Below are positions 1 to 6,636 of a stretch of DNA of 15,147 nt, piece after piece. The DNA is taken from NCBI GenBank assembly GCA_902475375.1, contig CABRZC010000048.1, positions 1-15,147 on the forward strand, in the 5' to 3' direction. Made by a program: the position numbers and the translations under genes. Position 1 is the stretch's first letter. Each line of letters opens with the position of its first letter. Under the pieces are notes generated by a model. That model searched no databases. It saw only the letters and a list, made by a program, of their open reading frames with translations, and was not told the DNA's origin. This stretch comes from an uncultured Collinsella sp. GTDB lineage: Bacteria; Actinomycetota; Coriobacteriia; Coriobacteriales; Coriobacteriaceae.

Positions 1-49
1 CGAAATCGCTGAAACCCGCATAAACACTGGCTTTTTTAAGCAACTCGAT

Positions 50-1648
50 TTATTCCCACTCAATCGTCGCGGGCGGCTTGGACGTAATGTCGTAGCAGAC
101 GCGGTTGGCGCCAGGGACCTCGGCAACGATGCGGCCGGAGATGCGGGCCAGGACGTCGTAGGGCAGCTTGGCCCAGTCGGCGGTCATGGCATCGCTGGAC
201 TCCACGGCGCGCAAGATGATCGGGCGCTGATAGGTGCGCTCGTCGCCCATAACGCCAACGGACTTGATGTCGGGCAGGACCGCAAAATACTGCCAGCAGC
301 TGTGCTCGGAGTTGCGCTCGCCGGTCTGCTCAAACAGACGCTGGTTATAGGCGTCGAGCTCCTCGCGCACGATGGCGTCGGCATTCTTGAGGATCTCGAG
401 CTTCTCCTTGTCGACCGCACCGATGATGCGGATGGCAAGACCCGGGCCCGGGAAGGGCTGACGGAACACGATGTGACCCGGCAGGCCGAGCGCAAGGCCA
501 AGCGCGCGGACCTCGTCCTTAAAGAAGTGATCGAGCGGCTCGATAAGGTCGAAGTGCACGCCCTCGGGGAACGGGATCAGGTTGTGGTGGCTCTTGATGG
601 TGGCCGTCTTGCCGCCCGTCTTGCGAGCGCCGGACTCGATGATGTCGGGGTAGATGGTGCCCTGAGCCAGGTACTTGACTGGCTTGCCATCGGTCTCGAG
701 CTGCTGCGCCACGGCGAAGAACTCTTTCCAGAACTGCGTGCCAATGATGCGACGCTTCTCCTCGGGCTCGGTCACGCCGGCCAGAAGCTCGGCATAGCGG
801 TCCTCGGCGTGGACGTGGATAAAGTCGACGTCAAACTGCTTGGTGAAGACCTCCTCCACCTGCTCGGGCTCGCCCTTGCGCAGTAGGCCGTGGTTGATGA
901 ACACGCAGGTCATCTGCTTGCCCACGGCGCGGGCTCCCAGCGCAGCCACGACGGAGGAGTCGACGCCGCCGGACAGGGCCAGAATCACGCGGTCGTCGCC
1001 GACCTTCTCGCGGAACTCGGCCGTCATGGTCTCGGCCAGGTTGTCCATGCTCCAGTTGGGCTCCAGGCCGCAGATCTCAAACAGGAAGTTGCTCAGCAGC
1101 TGCTGGCCGTACTCGGAGTGCTTGACCTCGGGGTGGAACTGCGTGGTGAAGATCTTGCGCTCGATGCACTCCATGGCAGCAACCGGGCACACGTCGGTGC
1201 TGGCGGTAACGGTAAAGCCCTCGGGCACCTCGGAAACGGCGTCGCGATGGCTCATCCACACAGTCTGCTCCATGGGCGTGGAGTTAAAGAGCTTGGCGCC
1301 GGCCGTGCGCGTGATGGTGGCGCGGCCGTACTCGCCCACCTCGGAGTGGCCGACCTTGCCGCCGAGCGTCACGGCCGTGATCTGATGACCGTAGCAAAAG
1401 CCCAGGACGGGAAGGTCCAGGTCAAAGATGGCAGGATCGATGGACGGAGCGTCCTCGGCATACACGGAGGCCGGGCCGCCAGAAAGGATGAGCGCAGAGG
1501 CGTTCATCTCGCGAATCTCGTCGGCCGAGATGTCGCAGGGGACAATCTCAGAATACACGTTGAGGTCGCGGACGCGACGGGCAATGAGCTGACCGTACTG
1601 CGCACCAAAGTCGAGTACGAGGACCTTTGCGGAAGCCTTTTGATCCAT
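50..1648 (-). CDS. guaA: GMP synthase (glutamine-hydrolysing)
   Basis: This 532-residue cytoplasmic enzyme converts XMP, ATP and glutamine to GMP, the last step of de novo guanine nucleotide synthesis. The N-terminal class I glutamine amidotransferase domain (about 8-195) shows the nucleophile Cys85 in GFCYGHQ and the catalytic pair His172/Glu174 in QFHPEV. The ATP-pyrophosphatase domain follows, with the P-loop SGGVDSS at 226-232. The C-terminal dimerisation domain ends in the family-typical KPPATIEWE. Length is normal for bacterial GuaA. The ATG start at 1648 is preceded by a GAGGGGG ribosome binding site and leads straight into KVLVLDFGAQYGQ, the usual N-terminus. The gene stands alone and diverges from the asparaginase gene. 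No purine or guanine riboswitch was recognised upstream. Nothing in it looks damaged. Confidence 0.98.
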   Translation of the reverse strand: MDQKASAKVLVLDFGAQYGQLIARRVRDLNVYSEIVPCDISADEIREMNASALILSGGPASVYAEDAPSIDPAIFDLDLPVLGFCYGHQITAVTLGGKVGHSEVGEYGRATITRTAGAKLFNSTPMEQTVWMSHRDAVSEVPEGFTVTASTDVCPVAAMECIERKIFTTQFHPEVKHSEYGQQLLSNFLFEICGLEPNWSMDNLAETMTAEFREKVGDDRVILALSGGVDSSVVAALGARAVGKQMTCVFINHGLLRKGEPEQVEEVFTKQFDVDFIHVHAEDRYAELLAGVTEPEEKRRIIGTQFWKEFFAVAQQLETDGKPVKYLAQGTIYPDIIESGARKTGGKTATIKSHHNLIPFPEGVHFDLIEPLDHFFKDEVRALGLALGLPGHIVFRQPFPGPGLAIRIIGAVDKEKLEILKNADAIVREELDAYNQRLFEQTGERNSEHSCWQYFAVLPDIKSVGVMGDERTYQRPIILRAVESSDAMTADWAKLPYDVLARISGRIVAEVPGANRVCYDITSKPPATIEWE

Positions 1649-1810
1649 GGTTCCCCCTCTTGTTGGCGGGGAGCCGGTGCCCGCCCGCGTGAATGAACGA
1701 AAATAACCTCCATAGTGTACACGTTATATGGGGTTTCTCGTCCCTCGCAGCCATCAGCGCACGGCAAACGCACGACCTGGGCCCCTATTTGACGGCAATT
1801 GAAGTGTTAC

Positions 1811-1839
1811 CAAACGTTACAGATGATGTAATACGTTTG
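1811..1839. promoter_or_regulatory. Inverted repeat, candidate operator upstream of asparaginase
   Basis: The arms CAAACGT (1811-1817) and ACGTTTG (1833-1839) are perfect inverted complements, separated by 15 nt that include a further TAC/GTA pairing. The right arm overlaps the putative -35 element of the asparaginase promoter, so a bound repressor could block RNA polymerase. The regulator is unknown, and the site could be a chance repeat in an AT-rich spacer. Confidence 0.35.
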
Positions 1840-1864
1840 AACATTGGACGCCCTGTGCCACAAT
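1837..1864 (+). promoter_or_regulatory. Putative sigma70-type promoter of asparaginase
   Basis: TTGAAC (1837-1842) resembles a -35 and CACAAT (1859-1864) a -10, with a 16-nt spacer. Transcription would start near 1871, giving a leader of about 45 nt before the ATG at 1916. This is a match by eye to the consensus only. Confidence 0.4.
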
Positions 1865-1915
1865 ACTGCCGAACGACTCCGCCTCTGCGGCGGCAAATAC
1901 GATAGGAATACCAGC

Positions 1916-2929
1916 ATGAAGCGCATCCTTCTCATCGCCACGGGCGGCACCATCGCATCGACCGAGGACGGCAACGGCCTCTCCCCCGCTCTGACCGGTG
2001 AGGAGCTCGCCCAGAGTGTCCCCGAGATCTCGGGCCTCTGCGAGCTCGACGTCGTGCAGCCCATGAACATCGACAGCACCAATATGCGCCCGAGCGACTG
2101 GATGCGTATCCGCGACGTCATCGTCGAAGGCTATGCCGACCACGACGGCTTCGTGATTCTGCACGGCACCGACACCATGAGCTACACCGCAGCAGCGCTT
2201 TCCTACCTGATTCAGGACAGCCCCAAGCCCATCGTACTCACCGGCTCGCAAAAGCCCATGGGCAATCCCTTTACCGACGCCAAGCTCAACCTGTACCAGA
2301 GCCTGCTCTATGCGCTCGACGAGCACTCGCACGATGTGTCGATTGTGTTTGGCGGCGTCGCCATTGCCGGCACGCGCGCCCGCAAGCAGCGCACCATGAG
2401 CTTTAACGCGTTCATTAGCGTCAACTATCCGCCCATTGCCTACATCCGCAATGACCGTATCGTGCGCAACGGGCTTCACGGCACGCATCAGGGCGAAAAC
2501 CCGGTGCGTTTCTACGACAGCATCGATCCGCGCGTATTTGTACTCAAGCTTACGCCCGGCGTAAACCCGGGCATCCTCGACGCCCTTGCCGATAGCTACG
2601 ACGCCGTGATTCTGGAGACCTTTGGCATTGGCGGTATCCCCGAGTTTGGTGAGTCGGGCGAGTCGTTCCAGGAGGCGATTTTCCGCTGGGTTGATTCGGG
2701 TCGTACTGTCGTTATGACCACGCAGGTCCCCGAAGAGGGCCTCGATCTGGGCGTTTATGAGGTCGGCCGTGCTTACGCCGATCATCCGGGTATTCTGCGC
2801 GGCGACGACATGACCACCGAGACGCTCGTGGCCAAGACCATGTGGGCACTCGGCCAGTCACGCGATGCCGCCGAGATCCAGCGCCTGTTCTACAGCCAAG
2901 TCAACCACGACCGCATCCCGATGGCGTAA
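1916..2929 (+). CDS. ansA: Type I (cytoplasmic) L-asparaginase
   Basis: This 337-residue enzyme hydrolyses L-asparagine to aspartate and ammonia. The N-terminal asparaginase motif ATGGTIAS carries the nucleophilic Thr12. The second motif HGTDTMSYTA (83-92) carries the Thr85-Asp86 pair, and a conserved Lys lies near 157 in RARKQR. There is no signal peptide, and the length and sequence fit the cytoplasmic AnsA group rather than the secreted high-affinity type II enzyme. The ATG at 1916 is chosen because the protein then starts right at the first beta strand (MKRILLIATGGT) and a weak AGGA lies upstream. An in-frame ATG at 1844 would add 24 residues unlike the family. It is a single-gene unit whose 3' end faces the XRE gene 22 nt away; no clear terminator lies between them. 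Confidence 0.95.
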   Translation: MKRILLIATGGTIASTEDGNGLSPALTGEELAQSVPEISGLCELDVVQPMNIDSTNMRPSDWMRIRDVIVEGYADHDGFVILHGTDTMSYTAAALSYLIQDSPKPIVLTGSQKPMGNPFTDAKLNLYQSLLYALDEHSHDVSIVFGGVAIAGTRARKQRTMSFNAFISVNYPPIAYIRNDRIVRNGLHGTHQGENPVRFYDSIDPRVFVLKLTPGVNPGILDALADSYDAVILETFGIGGIPEFGESGESFQEAIFRWVDSGRTVVMTTQVPEEGLDLGVYEVGRAYADHPGILRGDDMTTETLVAKTMWALGQSRDAAEIQRLFYSQVNHDRIPMA

Positions 2930-2951
2930 TTCAGTTGTCGACGGGTATCCC

Positions 2952-3170
2952 CTATTCGATGCCCTCGAGAAGCTCTGACACCGTCATGCCGAGTGCGGGC
3001 GCGATCTTAAATAGAACCTTGAGCGTGAAATTTGCCGTCCCATCTTCGATTCGGTCGAGGTAGGGTCGGCTGATTCCTGTCGCCACACAAAAATCAACCT
3101 TGGAGATACCAAGGTCTCTGCGTGTCTCTTCGACCCGCCTGCCAAGAATCTGTTTCGCACGTTCGTCCAT
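2952..3170 (-). CDS. Small XRE-family helix-turn-helix regulator
   Basis: This 72-residue protein is essentially one Cro/C1-type HTH domain. The likely helix-turn-helix is SKVDFCVATGIS (23-34) followed by the recognition helix RPYLDRIEDG (35-44). The SRPYLDRIEDG stretch closely matches the usual XRE pattern of Ser, aromatic residue, then Ile-Glu-x-Gly. There is no sensor or dimerisation domain beyond the short C-terminal helix. The start ATG at 3170 has no strong ribosome binding site. Its promoter region holds a perfect 24-bp palindrome with a central TATAGT readable on both strands, so autoregulation and control of the divergent 129-aa gene are likely (inference). Small stand-alone XRE proteins also occur as antitoxins or restriction-modification controllers, but no toxin or R-M gene is recognised next to it. 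Confidence 0.88.
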   Translation of the reverse strand: MDERAKQILGRRVEETRRDLGISKVDFCVATGISRPYLDRIEDGTANFTLKVLFKIAPALGMTVSELLEGIE

Positions 3171-3199
3171 GCAGCCGAGTTTGAAATGGAGCCGAACAT

Positions 3200-3223
3200 A
3201 AACGTAAACTATAGTTTACGTTT
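3200..3223. promoter_or_regulatory. Perfect 24-bp palindromic operator candidate
   Basis: The half-site AAACGTAAACTA is followed at once by its exact reverse complement, giving 12+12 bp with no spacer. It lies 29 nt upstream of the XRE start codon and 23 nt upstream of the ATG of the divergent 129-aa gene. TATAGT at its centre could act as a -10 in both directions. On the plus strand, TTGAAA (3181-3186) is an alternative -35 for the nearby hexamer TAAACT (3205-3210), with an 18-nt spacer. Small XRE dimers typically bind such palindromes, so this is probably the operator of the neighbouring regulator. Confidence 0.8.
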
Positions 3224-3246
3224 TGCCGAATACACAGGAGTTTTCT

Positions 3247-3636
3247 ATGTCGGGTTCTTCGGTCCGCACGTACCGAGCCACACTTCGCACAAACAGCGCA
3301 CCGCCCAAGCTCGTCGTCGTTGAAGCAGAATGTCTTTCGCCCGATGAGCGCACAGCATTTGCATTGCTATCAAGTCGCGTCGCCGCCGTTTTGGTCCCTT
3401 GCCCGGCGCAAGGTGAACTTGCCATCCAATGCCAAGCGCACAGCTGCTCGCTCAATCAGGCTGCCGTAATCGTAACCAGCCAACACGGCCTGTCGCTCCT
3501 TTTGGAAGCCGGCATCGCGCTCGCCCTCCGCGGCGCCGGATACGAAAACGAGGCCGCCGCCGACATGGTCTTTCAACCACGATCGAGCGGCGGCCTCGCA
3601 GCAGCCATCGAATATGCTTGCAGGCTCGTTGCCTAA
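3247..3636 (+). CDS. Unrecognised 129-aa protein divergent from XRE regulator
   Basis: The product is not assigned to a family. It is a soluble-looking alpha/beta protein of 129 residues. A basic N-terminus (MSGSSVRTYRATLR) is followed by hydrophobic strand-like stretches KLVVVEAE, AAVLVPCP and AAVIVTS, a helix SLLLEAGIALALRG near 80-93, and a C-terminal helix AAAIEYACRLVA. It has three Cys residues in the middle (PCPAQG, IQCQAHSC), which are not in a standard metal motif, and one near the C-terminus. There is no signal peptide or clear membrane span. The ATG at 3247 is chosen because CAGGAG ends 6 nt upstream; the in-frame TTG at 3223 would place that site inside the coding sequence. It shares the palindrome with the XRE gene and is likely under its control. 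It ends 9 nt from the convergent membrane-protein gene. Confidence 0.72.
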   Translation: MSGSSVRTYRATLRTNSAPPKLVVVEAECLSPDERTAFALLSSRVAAVLVPCPAQGELAIQCQAHSCSLNQAAVIVTSQHGLSLLLEAGIALALRGAGYENEAAADMVFQPRSSGGLAAAIEYACRLVA

Positions 3637-3645
3637 AGGCGCAAG

Positions 3646-4029
3646 CTAAAAGCCCAGGCCAAAGCCCATACCGGTAATCGCCGAATACATAAAGTAGACG
3701 TTGATTACGTTGAGAAACACACCCGTGATGCAGCCGTTTCGCAGGTAGCGCTCGCACACGATGCGCGCCATGGCGGCGGAGTCATCATTGTTTTTAGCCT
3801 GGCGTCCCGCCGTAAAGTACGTCGCCACGCTCAGCAGCAGATTGAGCACCGGCAACGCCAGCAGCTCGTAGCTCTTGCCCCAGCGCGTCGCCTCGCCGGC
3901 GGCATTAAACTTCGTTGCCACCTCGGGACCAATGTTGGGGATAACACACGCTGCGACCACCAGCGGAATCACCGCAAGTACGAGCAGCGCAATACCCATG
4001 TAGCCAGCTTTTTTGCCATATTTAAACAT
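3646..4029 (-). CDS. DUF1648/SdpI-like small membrane protein
   Basis: This 127-residue integral membrane protein has about three transmembrane helices: roughly 9-30 (GIALLVLAVIPLVVAACVIP), 54-74 (LLALPVLNLLLSVATYFTAG) and 97-118. Between the first two lies IGPEVATKFNAAGEATRWGKS, which matches the DUF1648 pattern of 'P..(I/V)..HFN..G..D.W..K' found in SdpI-type immunity and other small membrane proteins. The biochemical role is not known. An AAGGACG ribosome binding site precedes the ATG, and the gene begins only 11 nt after the ychF stop codon, so it is probably co-transcribed with ychF. Calling it an immunity protein would be speculative because no SdpC-type toxin is present nearby. Confidence 0.75.
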   Translation of the reverse strand: MFKYGKKAGYMGIALLVLAVIPLVVAACVIPNIGPEVATKFNAAGEATRWGKSYELLALPVLNLLLSVATYFTAGRQAKNNDDSAAMARIVCERYLRNGCITGVFLNVINVYFMYSAITGMGFGLGF

Positions 4030-4040
4030 ATGCGTCGTCC

Positions 4041-5117
4041 TTACACGTTAAAGCGGAAGTGCACGACGTCGCCATCGGCCATGACATAGTCCTTGCCCTC
4101 AATACGCAGCTTGCCGGCAGCCTTGGCGCCCTGCTCGCCACCGAGCTCGATGTAGTCGTCGTAGCCAATGACCTCGGCCTTAATAAAGCCGCGCTCAAAG
4201 TCGGTGTGGATGACACCGGCGGCCTGCGGGGCGGTCGCGCCCTGACGCACCGTCCAGGCCTTGACCTCCATCTCGCCGGCCGTAAAGAACGACTGCAGGC
4301 CGAGCAGCTTGTAGGCGGCCTGAGCGAGCACGTCCAGACCGGGCTGCTCCAGGCCCAGGCTCTCCAGGTAGTCGGCAGCGTCCTCGGGATCGAGCTCGGA
4401 AAGCTCGGCCTCGATCTTGGCGCAGATCGGCAGCGGCTTGACGCCATCAATGGGCGCCAGGTCCTCGTTGAGCATGTCCTCGTCTACGTTGGCCACATAC
4501 AGGATGGGCTTCATGGTGAGCAGGAACAAGCCCTTGGCAGCGGCGCGCTCCTCGTCGGTCATCTCCATGGACGCGGCGCGCTTGCCCTCGTTGAGCCAGG
4601 CAAGCAGGCGCTTGGCGACCTCAAACTTGGGCATGAGCTCCTTGTCGCGCTTGGCCTCCTTCTCGAGCTTGGGCAGCTGCTTCTCGAGCGTGCCCATGTC
4701 GGCCAGGATGAGCTCGGTCATGATGGTGTCGGCATCGCCGGCGGGATCGACGAACTCGCCCGTGCGGCCCACCTCACGCATGACGTTGGGGTCCTTAAAG
4801 TAGCGCACGACCTCGCAGATAGCGTCGGTCTCGCGGATGTTTGCCAAGAACTGGTTGCCCAGGCCCTCGCCCTCGTTAGCGCCCTTCACCAGACCTGCGA
4901 TGTCGACAAACTCGACCGTAGCCGGCACAATGCGGCCGGGGTTGACGATGTCGGCGAGCTTTTGCAAGCGGCTATCGGGCACGTCGACGATACCCACGTT
5001 GGGGTCGATTGTGGCAAACGGGTAGTTGGCGGCAAGACCGGTCTTTTTGGTAAGCGCGGTGAACAGCGTCGACTTGCCCACGTTGGGCAGGCCCACGATA
5101 CCGATGGAAAGGGACAC
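4041..5117 (-). CDS. ychF: Ribosome-binding ATPase YchF (Obg family)
   Basis: This 358-residue P-loop protein of the OLA1/YchF subfamily binds ribosomes and is linked to translation and oxidative-stress responses in other bacteria. The Walker A motif GLPNVGKS is at 9-16, and the DIAGLVKGANEGEGLGNQFL stretch forms the G3/switch II region. In place of the usual NKxD base-specificity motif there is NVDE (in YVANVDED), the feature that makes YchF prefer ATP over GTP. A central coiled-coil insertion (KLEKEAKRDKEL region) and a C-terminal TGS domain ending in DGDVVHFRFNV complete the family layout. The GTG at 5117 is chosen over an ATG at 5153 because it gives the canonical N-terminus (V/M)SLSIGIVGLPNVGKS. 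It also has AAGGAG 5 nt upstream, inside the longer reading frame. The DUF1648 gene follows closely. Confidence 0.96.
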   Translation of the reverse strand: MSLSIGIVGLPNVGKSTLFTALTKKTGLAANYPFATIDPNVGIVDVPDSRLQKLADIVNPGRIVPATVEFVDIAGLVKGANEGEGLGNQFLANIRETDAICEVVRYFKDPNVMREVGRTGEFVDPAGDADTIMTELILADMGTLEKQLPKLEKEAKRDKELMPKFEVAKRLLAWLNEGKRAASMEMTDEERAAAKGLFLLTMKPILYVANVDEDMLNEDLAPIDGVKPLPICAKIEAELSELDPEDAADYLESLGLEQPGLDVLAQAAYKLLGLQSFFTAGEMEVKAWTVRQGATAPQAAGVIHTDFERGFIKAEVIGYDDYIELGGEQGAKAAGKLRIEGKDYVMADGDVVHFRFNV

Positions 5118-5122
5118 GACAG

Positions 5123-5128
5123 CTCCTT
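5123..5128 (-). promoter_or_regulatory. Ribosome binding site fixing the ychF GTG start
   Basis: AAGGAG on the minus strand lies 5 nt before GTG at 5117. It argues against the upstream in-frame ATG at 5153, which has no comparable site and would put this sequence inside the gene. Confidence 0.75.
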
Positions 5129-5160
5129 TTGGTACAGGTACTTCAAACTGCATAAGTATA

Positions 5161-5204
5161 GCGCCGCCGCAGCATCTGGGCGAACCCGGACGCCACGGCG
5201 GCGC
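5161..5204. other. GC-rich hairpin between iron-sulfur gene and ychF
   Basis: GCGCCGCCG (5161-5169) and CGGCGGCGC (5196-5204) form a perfect 9-bp stem with a 26-nt loop. It lies downstream of the iron-sulfur protein gene and just upstream of ychF. No T-run follows on the minus strand, so it is not a textbook intrinsic terminator. It may stabilise an mRNA end or weakly terminate transcription. Confidence 0.45.
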
Positions 5205-5231
5205 AAATGAAGCAGAGATAGGGGTCGCTGA

Positions 5232-6485
5232 CTAGTCTGCGAGCTTTTCCACCTGATCGAGCATCTTATCGAGCTTAGCCTTTGCCTCGGCCTTGACCTT
5301 CTCGGCCTCCTCGTGAGCCTTCGCCTTCTGGGCGGCCTTTTCCTCGGCCTCGGGATCGACGACGACCAGATTGGACGCATCGTGTTCGACCAGCTTGAGC
5401 GCATGCTCGGGACAAACCTTGACGCAGGCTCCGCAACCCAAACAATACGTGGACTCCAGTGCAAAGCGGCCGCTTCCCACCAAATCGCAGGCGGACGTGG
5501 GGCACGCGTTAACGCACTCGCCGCACGACGTGCACTTGTCAAAATCGCATTCCGGCGTGCTCACCTGCATGTTCTGGGCAAGCTCGGGGTGGTTTTGCAG
5601 CGTCGAGAGCACCAGCTGTCGTCCATGCGTGAGCGAGCGGCGACGCTTGGTCGTCGTGGTGCCGCACATGGTGTTGAGCGTGCGCTCCAGCTGGGTGATC
5701 TGATGGCGATGGGCTTTGAGCTTCTGCGTCACCGAGGCCAGCGCCGCCGTCGCCGGGTTGAGCTTGGTCACCGTCAGGCCCGTGGTGCGGGCGATCTTTT
5801 CCATGTATTCCTTGCGCTCGTACTCGCGGCGCTTATGGCATTTGAGGCTCTTGGGGTCGACCTCCAGGCCCATACCCGTACCAGCCCATTCCTCGGCCTT
5901 CGCAATCGCCTCGCCCAGCATGTCCTCGCCACCGGTGTTGCGGCATTTATCGCACACGCCCAGCGGCAGATACACACTCACGTTGGGATAGTCGGCCAGC
6001 ACCGAGAACCAGGTCTCGGCTGTAATATCGCCCACGCAGGCAACGACGACCTCGTTCTCGCGCGGCATGCGCTTAAGGGCGCGCGTGCAGGTAACGTAGG
6101 CGGTCTCGTGACTTGTAGCCGCCGAGACAATGTCGTCATACAGGTTTTTGGGCGCCAGGCGCGGCGAGATGATCGCCTCAGTCGGACAGGCAGCGGCGCA
6201 CAGGCCACACTTGCGACAGGAATCGAGGATCTCGATGGCATCTTCCTCGACCTCGATGGCGCTGACCGGACACACGTCCATGCACGCGGTGCAGCCACTC
6301 TTTTCGTTTTTGCAGGTCAAGCACGGAATGGTGTTGCCGCGCGGACGCTCCTTGTAGTCGGCAGGATTCCACTGCGGCGCCGACGGATCGAGCGCGTCGG
6401 TCACGCCGCCAAGCGGGTTTTTAAGAAAGTCGAAACCCTTGCTGATCTCGATAATGTCATCAAACAGATCGTGTTCCTGCGCCAT
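5232..6485 (-). CDS. Multi-cluster 4Fe-4S ferredoxin-type protein with C-terminal coiled coil
   Basis: This 417-residue soluble protein is predicted to carry about four [4Fe-4S] clusters. The N-terminal pair comprises Cys55/58/65/68/72-Pro and Cys90/93/96/100-Pro. The C-terminal pair comprises Cys318/321/324/328-Pro and Cys348/351/354/358-Pro. Between them lies an unfamiliar domain (about 115-240) with VTC133, VAC150 and LGVC178xxC181xxxGG, which has an alternating strand/helix look. A basic helical segment with TTTTKRRR follows. After residue 377 comes an Ala/Glu/Lys-rich stretch expected to form a coiled coil. No signal peptide is seen. It most likely relays electrons among cytoplasmic redox enzymes, but the partner is unknown. 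The ATG at 6485 is chosen because AGGGAGGGG ends 6 nt upstream; an in-frame ATG at 6515 would overlap that site. The gene lies downstream of the glycerol dehydrogenase paralogue. Confidence 0.85.
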   Translation of the reverse strand: MAQEHDLFDDIIEISKGFDFLKNPLGGVTDALDPSAPQWNPADYKERPRGNTIPCLTCKNEKSGCTACMDVCPVSAIEVEEDAIEILDSCRKCGLCAAACPTEAIISPRLAPKNLYDDIVSAATSHETAYVTCTRALKRMPRENEVVVACVGDITAETWFSVLADYPNVSVYLPLGVCDKCRNTGGEDMLGEAIAKAEEWAGTGMGLEVDPKSLKCHKRREYERKEYMEKIARTTGLTVTKLNPATAALASVTQKLKAHRHQITQLERTLNTMCGTTTTKRRRSLTHGRQLVLSTLQNHPELAQNMQVSTPECDFDKCTSCGECVNACPTSACDLVGSGRFALESTYCLGCGACVKVCPEHALKLVEHDASNLVVVDPEAEEKAAQKAKAHEEAEKVKAEAKAKLDKMLDQVEKLAD

Positions 6486-6576
6486 GCGCGGCCCCTCCCT
6501 GAGCAGTGCAAACAAGCAAGAGATAATGATACGCCATCGGCCCGTGCCTCGGGCAAATTACACGCGGAGCACCTTT

Positions 6577-6605
6577 GCGGCAAATAGCCTATGGCCTATC
6601 GCCGC
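6577..6605. other. Short interrupted hairpin downstream of glycerol dehydrogenase paralogue
   Basis: GCGGC (6577-6581) pairs with GCCGC (6601-6605). Inside it, ATAG..CC and GG..CTAT pair around a TAT loop, leaving small bulges. There is no T-run on either strand, so it could be a weak or Rho-assisted terminator for the gene ending at 6637, or simply fortuitous. The rest of 6486-6636 shows only a possible minus-strand -10 (TATCAT near 6530) for the iron-sulfur gene. Confidence 0.25.
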
Positions 6606-6636
6606 CCCGATTGCACAAGGTCAATCAAGCGCCAAA

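Larger units (their letters stand above)
1649..1915. promoter_or_regulatory. guaA/asparaginase divergent intergenic region
   Basis: This 267-nt region must hold the promoters of the two divergent genes. It is AT-richer than the genes around it. Towards guaA, on the minus strand, an AT-rich patch around 1711-1731 contains TATAAC and TACACT, which could serve as a -10 element, but no convincing -35 was found. Elements on the asparaginase side are listed separately. No gene, tRNA or recognised riboswitch is seen here. Confidence 0.5.

Noticed and set aside
302..1696. Plus-strand open frames opposite guaA
   Set aside because: guaA is complete with all motifs; these frames have no start signals or family resemblance.
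1844..1915. Upstream in-frame ATG extending asparaginase by 24 residues
   Set aside because: The extension is unlike the family, overlaps the likely promoter, and the ATG at 1916 gives the canonical N-terminus.
1649..1915. Purine or guanine riboswitch upstream of guaA
   Set aside because: The conserved core bases and paired stems of the purine riboswitch were not found in the leader.
4059..5210. Plus-strand open frame of 383 codons opposite ychF
   Set aside because: It is antisense to an unmistakable YchF. The His/Leu/Gly-rich composition is typical of a complement frame.
6540..6554. GCCCG/CGGGC hairpin upstream of the iron-sulfur gene as a terminator
   Set aside because: The stem is only 5 bp and no T-run follows on either strand.
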